Assembly: GCF_036237315.1 (NCBI RefSeq)
Contig: NZ_CP108356.1
Coordinates: forward strand, 7,445,501-7,509,500
Source of the DNA: Streptomyces sp. NBC_01351
GTDB taxonomy: Bacteria > Actinomycetota > Actinomycetes > Streptomycetales > Streptomycetaceae
Length of the DNA: 64,000 nt
Direction: 5' to 3'
Shown here in pieces: positions 61,439 to 64,000 of the stretch. The notes beneath the pieces were generated by a model. The model was given only the letters and a program-made list of their open reading frames with translations, did no database searches and had not been told where the DNA came from. Position numbers and translations under genes: made by a program. Position 1 is the stretch's first letter. Each line of letters starts with the position of its first letter.

Positions 61439-62746
61439 TCACCCCTCCCCGGTGCCCCGCAGGTCCATCAGCCGCTTGATCTTCCCCACCGAGCGCTCCA
61501 AGGTCTCCGGGTCGACGACCTCTACCCGAACGGAGACCCCGATGCCCTCCTTGACCGCCCGGACCACCTCGGCAGCCGCGGCCTCCCGCCGGGCGGCTTC
61601 CGTCTCCCGGCGGGCCTCCACCCGTACCGTCAGGGCGTCCAGCCGGCCTTCCCTGGTCAGCCGCAGCTGGAAGTGCGGAGCCAGCCCGGCCGTCCGCAGG
61701 AGGATCTCCTCGACCTGGGTCGGATACAGGTTCACCCCGCGCAGGATGATCATGTCGTCGCTGCGGCCCGTGACCTTCTCCATCCGGCGGAAGGCGGGGC
61801 GGGCGGTGCCGGGCAGCAGCCGCGTCAGATCCCGGGTGCGGTAGCGGATGACGGGCATGGCCTCCTTGGTGAGGGAGGTGAAGACCAGCTCGCCCGGCTC
61901 CCCGTCCGGCAGCACCTCGCCCGTCAGGGGATCGACCACCTCGGGATAGAAGTGGTCCTCCCACACATGGAGCCCGTCCTTGGTCTCCACGCACTCCTGG
62001 GCCACGCCCGGGCCCATGACCTCGGACAGCCCGTAGATGTCCACCGCGTCGATGCCGAGCCGCTCCTCGATCTCCCGGCGCATCTCCTCCGTCCACGGCT
62101 CCGCGCCGAAGATGCCCGTCCGCAGGGAGGTGGCCCGCGGGTCGATGCCCTGGCGCTCCATCTCGTCCAGCAACGTCAGCATGTAGGAGGGCGTCACCAT
62201 GATGACCTCCGGCCGGAAGTCCTCGATGAGCCGGACCTGGCGGTCCGTCATCCCGCCCGACGCGGGCACCACCGTGCAGCCGAGGCGCTCGGCCCCGTAG
62301 TGCGCGCCGAGGCCGCCCGTGAACAGCCCGTAGCCGTAGGCGATGTGCACGATCTGGCCGGGCCGCCCGCCCGCCGCCCGTATGGACCGGGCCACCACGT
62401 CGGCCCAGGTGGAGAGGTCCGCGTCGGTGTACCCGACCACCGTGGGGCGCCCCGTGGTGCCGCTGGAGGCGTGGATGCGGCGCACCTCGGAGCGCGGTAC
62501 GGCGAACATCCCGAAGGGATAGTGGTCGCGGAGATCGGTCTTGGTGGTGAAGGGGAAGAGGGCGAGATCGGCGAGGGAGCGGCAGTCCTCCGGGTGCACG
62601 CCGGCCTTGTCGAAGGACTGCCGGTAGAACGGCACCCGCTCGTAGGCGCGGAGCAGGGTCGCGCGCAGCCGCTTCAACTGGAGGGAGGCCAGCTCGTCGA
62701 GGCCCAGCCGCTCGCCCTCGTCGTGGAGATCTGCGTACACCGCCAT
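61439..62746 (-). CDS. paaK: phenylacetate-CoA ligase
   Basis: The 435-residue enzyme matches PaaK in length (about 437) and motifs: FTTKTDLRDHYPFGMFA, the P-loop-like HASSGTTGRPTVVGYT, GAEPWTEEMRREIEE, DIYGLSEVMGPGVAQEC and, near the end, SDDMIILRGVNLYPTQVEEIL. It forms phenylacetyl-CoA from phenylacetate, ATP and CoA, the entry to the paa aerobic pathway. The paaABCDE oxygenase genes are not in the window. GAGGTGA precedes ATG 62746. A palindromic operator lies 23-40 bases upstream. Confidence 0.93.
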   Translation of the reverse strand: MAVYADLHDEGERLGLDELASLQLKRLRATLLRAYERVPFYRQSFDKAGVHPEDCRSLADLALFPFTTKTDLRDHYPFGMFAVPRSEVRRIHASSGTTGRPTVVGYTDADLSTWADVVARSIRAAGGRPGQIVHIAYGYGLFTGGLGAHYGAERLGCTVVPASGGMTDRQVRLIEDFRPEVIMVTPSYMLTLLDEMERQGIDPRATSLRTGIFGAEPWTEEMRREIEERLGIDAVDIYGLSEVMGPGVAQECVETKDGLHVWEDHFYPEVVDPLTGEVLPDGEPGELVFTSLTKEAMPVIRYRTRDLTRLLPGTARPAFRRMEKVTGRSDDMIILRGVNLYPTQVEEILLRTAGLAPHFQLRLTREGRLDALTVRVEARRETEAARREAAAAEVVRAVKEGIGVSVRVEVVDPETLERSVGKIKRLMDLRGTGEG

Positions 62747-62768
62747 GCCGTCACCTCATCCTGAACAA

Positions 62769-62786
62769 ACCGAACGATCATTCGGT
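62769..62786 (-). promoter_or_regulatory. TetR/PaaR-like palindromic operator before paaK
   Basis: ACCGAACGATCATTCGGT is an 18-base palindrome with one mismatched pair. It resembles sites of PaaR-type TetR repressors of phenylacetate genes. Position 23-40 bases before paaK suits repression. A smaller dyad, ACTCGAACGAGT (62819-62830), lies between it and the divergent hydrolase gene. Confidence 0.6.
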
Positions 62787-62853
62787 AGATTGCCAGGCCT
62801 CCGAGGGGTAAATCAATGACTCGAACGAGTGATCGTCTGTTGTGATGGTCCGC

Positions 62854-63702
62854 ATGCCTACCTTCACCACCTACGACGGAACCGAACTCGCCTACCACGT
62901 GCGGGGGAACGGCGAACCGCTGGTCTGCCTCCCGGGCGGGGCCATGCGGGCCTCGGTCTACCTGGGGGACCTCGGGGGACTGGCCGCGGGACGCCGGCTG
63001 ATCCTCCTCGACCTGCGCGGCACGGGCGACTCCGCGATACCGGCGGACGAGTCGACGTACCGGGTGGACCACCAGGTCGCCGACGTGGAAGCACTGCGGG
63101 TCCACCTGGGGTTGGAGCGGATGGACCTCCTCGCGCACTCCGCCGGCGGCAACCTCGTCCAGCTCTACGCGGCCGCGCACCCCGAGCGGGTGCGGCGGAC
63201 GGTCCTGGTCACGCCCACCGCATGGGCCGTTGACCTCCCGGTCACCACGGAACAGCGGCTGGCCGGTGCCCGGGGGCGGGCGGGTACCGAGCTGTACGAC
63301 CGGGCCATCGAGGCCTACGCGGGGATCCTCGACGGCGTCGACACCGACGAGGCGTGGGAGCTGGCGGTCCCGCTCTTCTACGGCCGGTGGGACGACGCGG
63401 CGCGGGCGCACTGGGCCGCGGGCGAGCAGGAGCAGAACGAGAAGGCGGCGGCGGCCTACGCGGGCCCGGGCGCCTTCGACCCGCCGGCCACCCGGGCCGG
63501 GCTGCGACGGGTCGCCGGCGAGGTGCTGGTGCTGGCCGGGGGCCTGGACTTCAACCCGTGCCCGGACCTCGCGGGGCGGCTCGCCGAGCTGTTCCCGCGG
63601 GGGGTGGCGGACGTGCAGGCCGGTGCGGGGCACTTTCCGTGGCTGGACGACGCGGAGTGGTTCTCGGCGCGGGTGGAGCGGTTCCTGGCGTCCGGGCGCT
63701 GA
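62854..63702 (+). CDS. alpha/beta hydrolase (proline iminopeptidase-like)
   Basis: The 282-residue protein has the HGG-like oxyanion region in PGGAMRASVYLG, LLDLRGTGDSAIP, nucleophile Ser in LLAHSAGGNLVQLYA, an Asp in LAGGLDFNP and a catalytic His in GAGHFPWLDDAEWF. The layout fits the alpha/beta hydrolase group of proline iminopeptidases and esterases. Substrate unknown. ATG 62854 gives MPTFTTYDGTELAYH; in-frame GTG 62842 and ATG 62845 are close alternatives, and none has a clear ribosome site. Divergent from paaK. Confidence 0.88.
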   Translation: MPTFTTYDGTELAYHVRGNGEPLVCLPGGAMRASVYLGDLGGLAAGRRLILLDLRGTGDSAIPADESTYRVDHQVADVEALRVHLGLERMDLLAHSAGGNLVQLYAAAHPERVRRTVLVTPTAWAVDLPVTTEQRLAGARGRAGTELYDRAIEAYAGILDGVDTDEAWELAVPLFYGRWDDAARAHWAAGEQEQNEKAAAAYAGPGAFDPPATRAGLRRVAGEVLVLAGGLDFNPCPDLAGRLAELFPRGVADVQAGAGHFPWLDDAEWFSARVERFLASGR

Positions 63703-63780
63703 CGGGGTGGGCGGGTGGGGGTGCGGGTGGGGGTGCCGCTGCGCGGAGCCGTCCCCTACCCGCCCTTCCGCCGTTCCTCC

Positions 63781-63880
63781 CCGCAGCTACCGCTGGGAGG
63801 TGCCCCCAGGGGCTCCGCCCCAGACCCTCCCCCAGACTCCGTCCGGGTGGACCCCCACGCCTCAAACGCCGGCGGGGCTG
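63781..63880. repeat. composite Streptomyces intergenic repeat
   Basis: AGCTACCGCTGGGAGGTGCC (from 63785) is shared with the foldback element at 36689-36854, and GGGGCTCCGCCCC (63809-63821) plus CCTCAAACGCCGGCG (about 63860) is shared with 50365-50408. This 3' region between convergent genes is a mosaic of dispersed repeats. Confidence 0.65.
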
Positions 63881-63899
63881 AGTCGGCCGGCTCGGCGGG

Positions 63900-64000
63900 T
63901 CAGCCCGTCGCGTCCGCCTCCGTGGCTATCGTCTTTGCCCAGCGGTAGTCCGCCTTGCCGCTCGGGGAGCGTTGGATGGCCGGGGCGATGACCAGTTGGC
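63900..64000 (-). CDS. acyl-CoA synthetase, 3' end (runs off the window)
   Basis: Reading leftward from the window edge, 32 codons end at TGA (63900-63902): the product ends with LVIAPAIQRSPSGKADYRW, AKTIATEADATG. This is the C-terminal lysine motif (SPSGKADYRW) and tail of an actinobacterial AMP-binding acyl-CoA synthetase. It would be the fifth such enzyme or relative in the window. Only the last about 33 residues can be seen. Confidence 0.7.
   Translation of the reverse strand, partial: QLVIAPAIQRSPSGKADYRWAKTIATEADATG

Overview
This 64 kb window is high-GC actinobacterial chromosome and almost certainly Streptomyces. The gene products, the frequent GTG/TTG starts, a DasR-type (dre) operator in front of a chitinase gene, an actinobacterial SOS-box-like site and common Streptomyces intergenic repeats all point that way. 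I cannot name the species. I see no rRNA, tRNA or CRISPR array.

Layout. 0.1-5.5 kb: an S4-domain RNA-binding protein, two small unknowns, and a two-component system divergent from an ABC exporter. 5.6-13 kb: a DasR-type chitinase, an AlkB-like repair protein behind a candidate LexA box, a DUF1232 protein, a MarR/DoxX pair with twin operators, a GH15 glycosidase and an APC permease. 13-21 kb: a GAF-PAS-GAF-PP2C phosphatase, a methyltransferase, an esterase, the threonine-to-glycine pair tdh-kbl and a LysR regulator. 21-24.6 kb: a DeoR regulator divergent from a SIS-isomerase/class II aldolase operon, then a Tat-type secreted unknown. 24.7-27.2 kb: a luciferase-like monooxygenase remnant, a frameshifted tnpB and an alcohol dehydrogenase remnant. 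27.2-29.9 kb: an unknown, a DinB-like protein and an acyl-CoA dehydrogenase.

29.9-36.7 kb is the most unusual part. I read it as a decayed Tn7-like transposon of about 6.8 kb. It starts a few bases after the acyl-CoA dehydrogenase stop codon, has imperfect terminal inverted repeats beginning TGTG, carries internal copies of the end motif, and keeps 5'-truncated tnsA and 3'-truncated tnsB next to its right end. Inside are an AAA/ABC-type ATPase gene broken by a frameshift and a local inversion, a tnpB 3' fragment with its end hairpin, a MocR-like remnant, and two apparently intact secreted-protein genes (a phosphodiester glycosidase and an I36-like protein).

36.7-64 kb is ordinary chromosome: a foldback repeat, membrane proteins, a secreted beta-propeller phytase, methyltransferase, and an overlapping MpaB-like oxygenase / Ser-Thr kinase-TPR / FAD oxidoreductase cluster. 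Then follow a flavin monooxygenase with a divergent TetR regulator and perfect palindromic operator, a frameshifted YbjQ-like pseudogene, a secreted serine hydrolase, a nitronate monooxygenase/acyl-CoA ligase operon, a Ca2+/H+ antiporter, a secreted penicillin-acylase-family enzyme, another acyl-CoA ligase, an SDR, a BrkB-like membrane protein, PaaK behind a palindromic operator, an alpha/beta hydrolase, and the 3' end of a further CoA ligase at the window edge.
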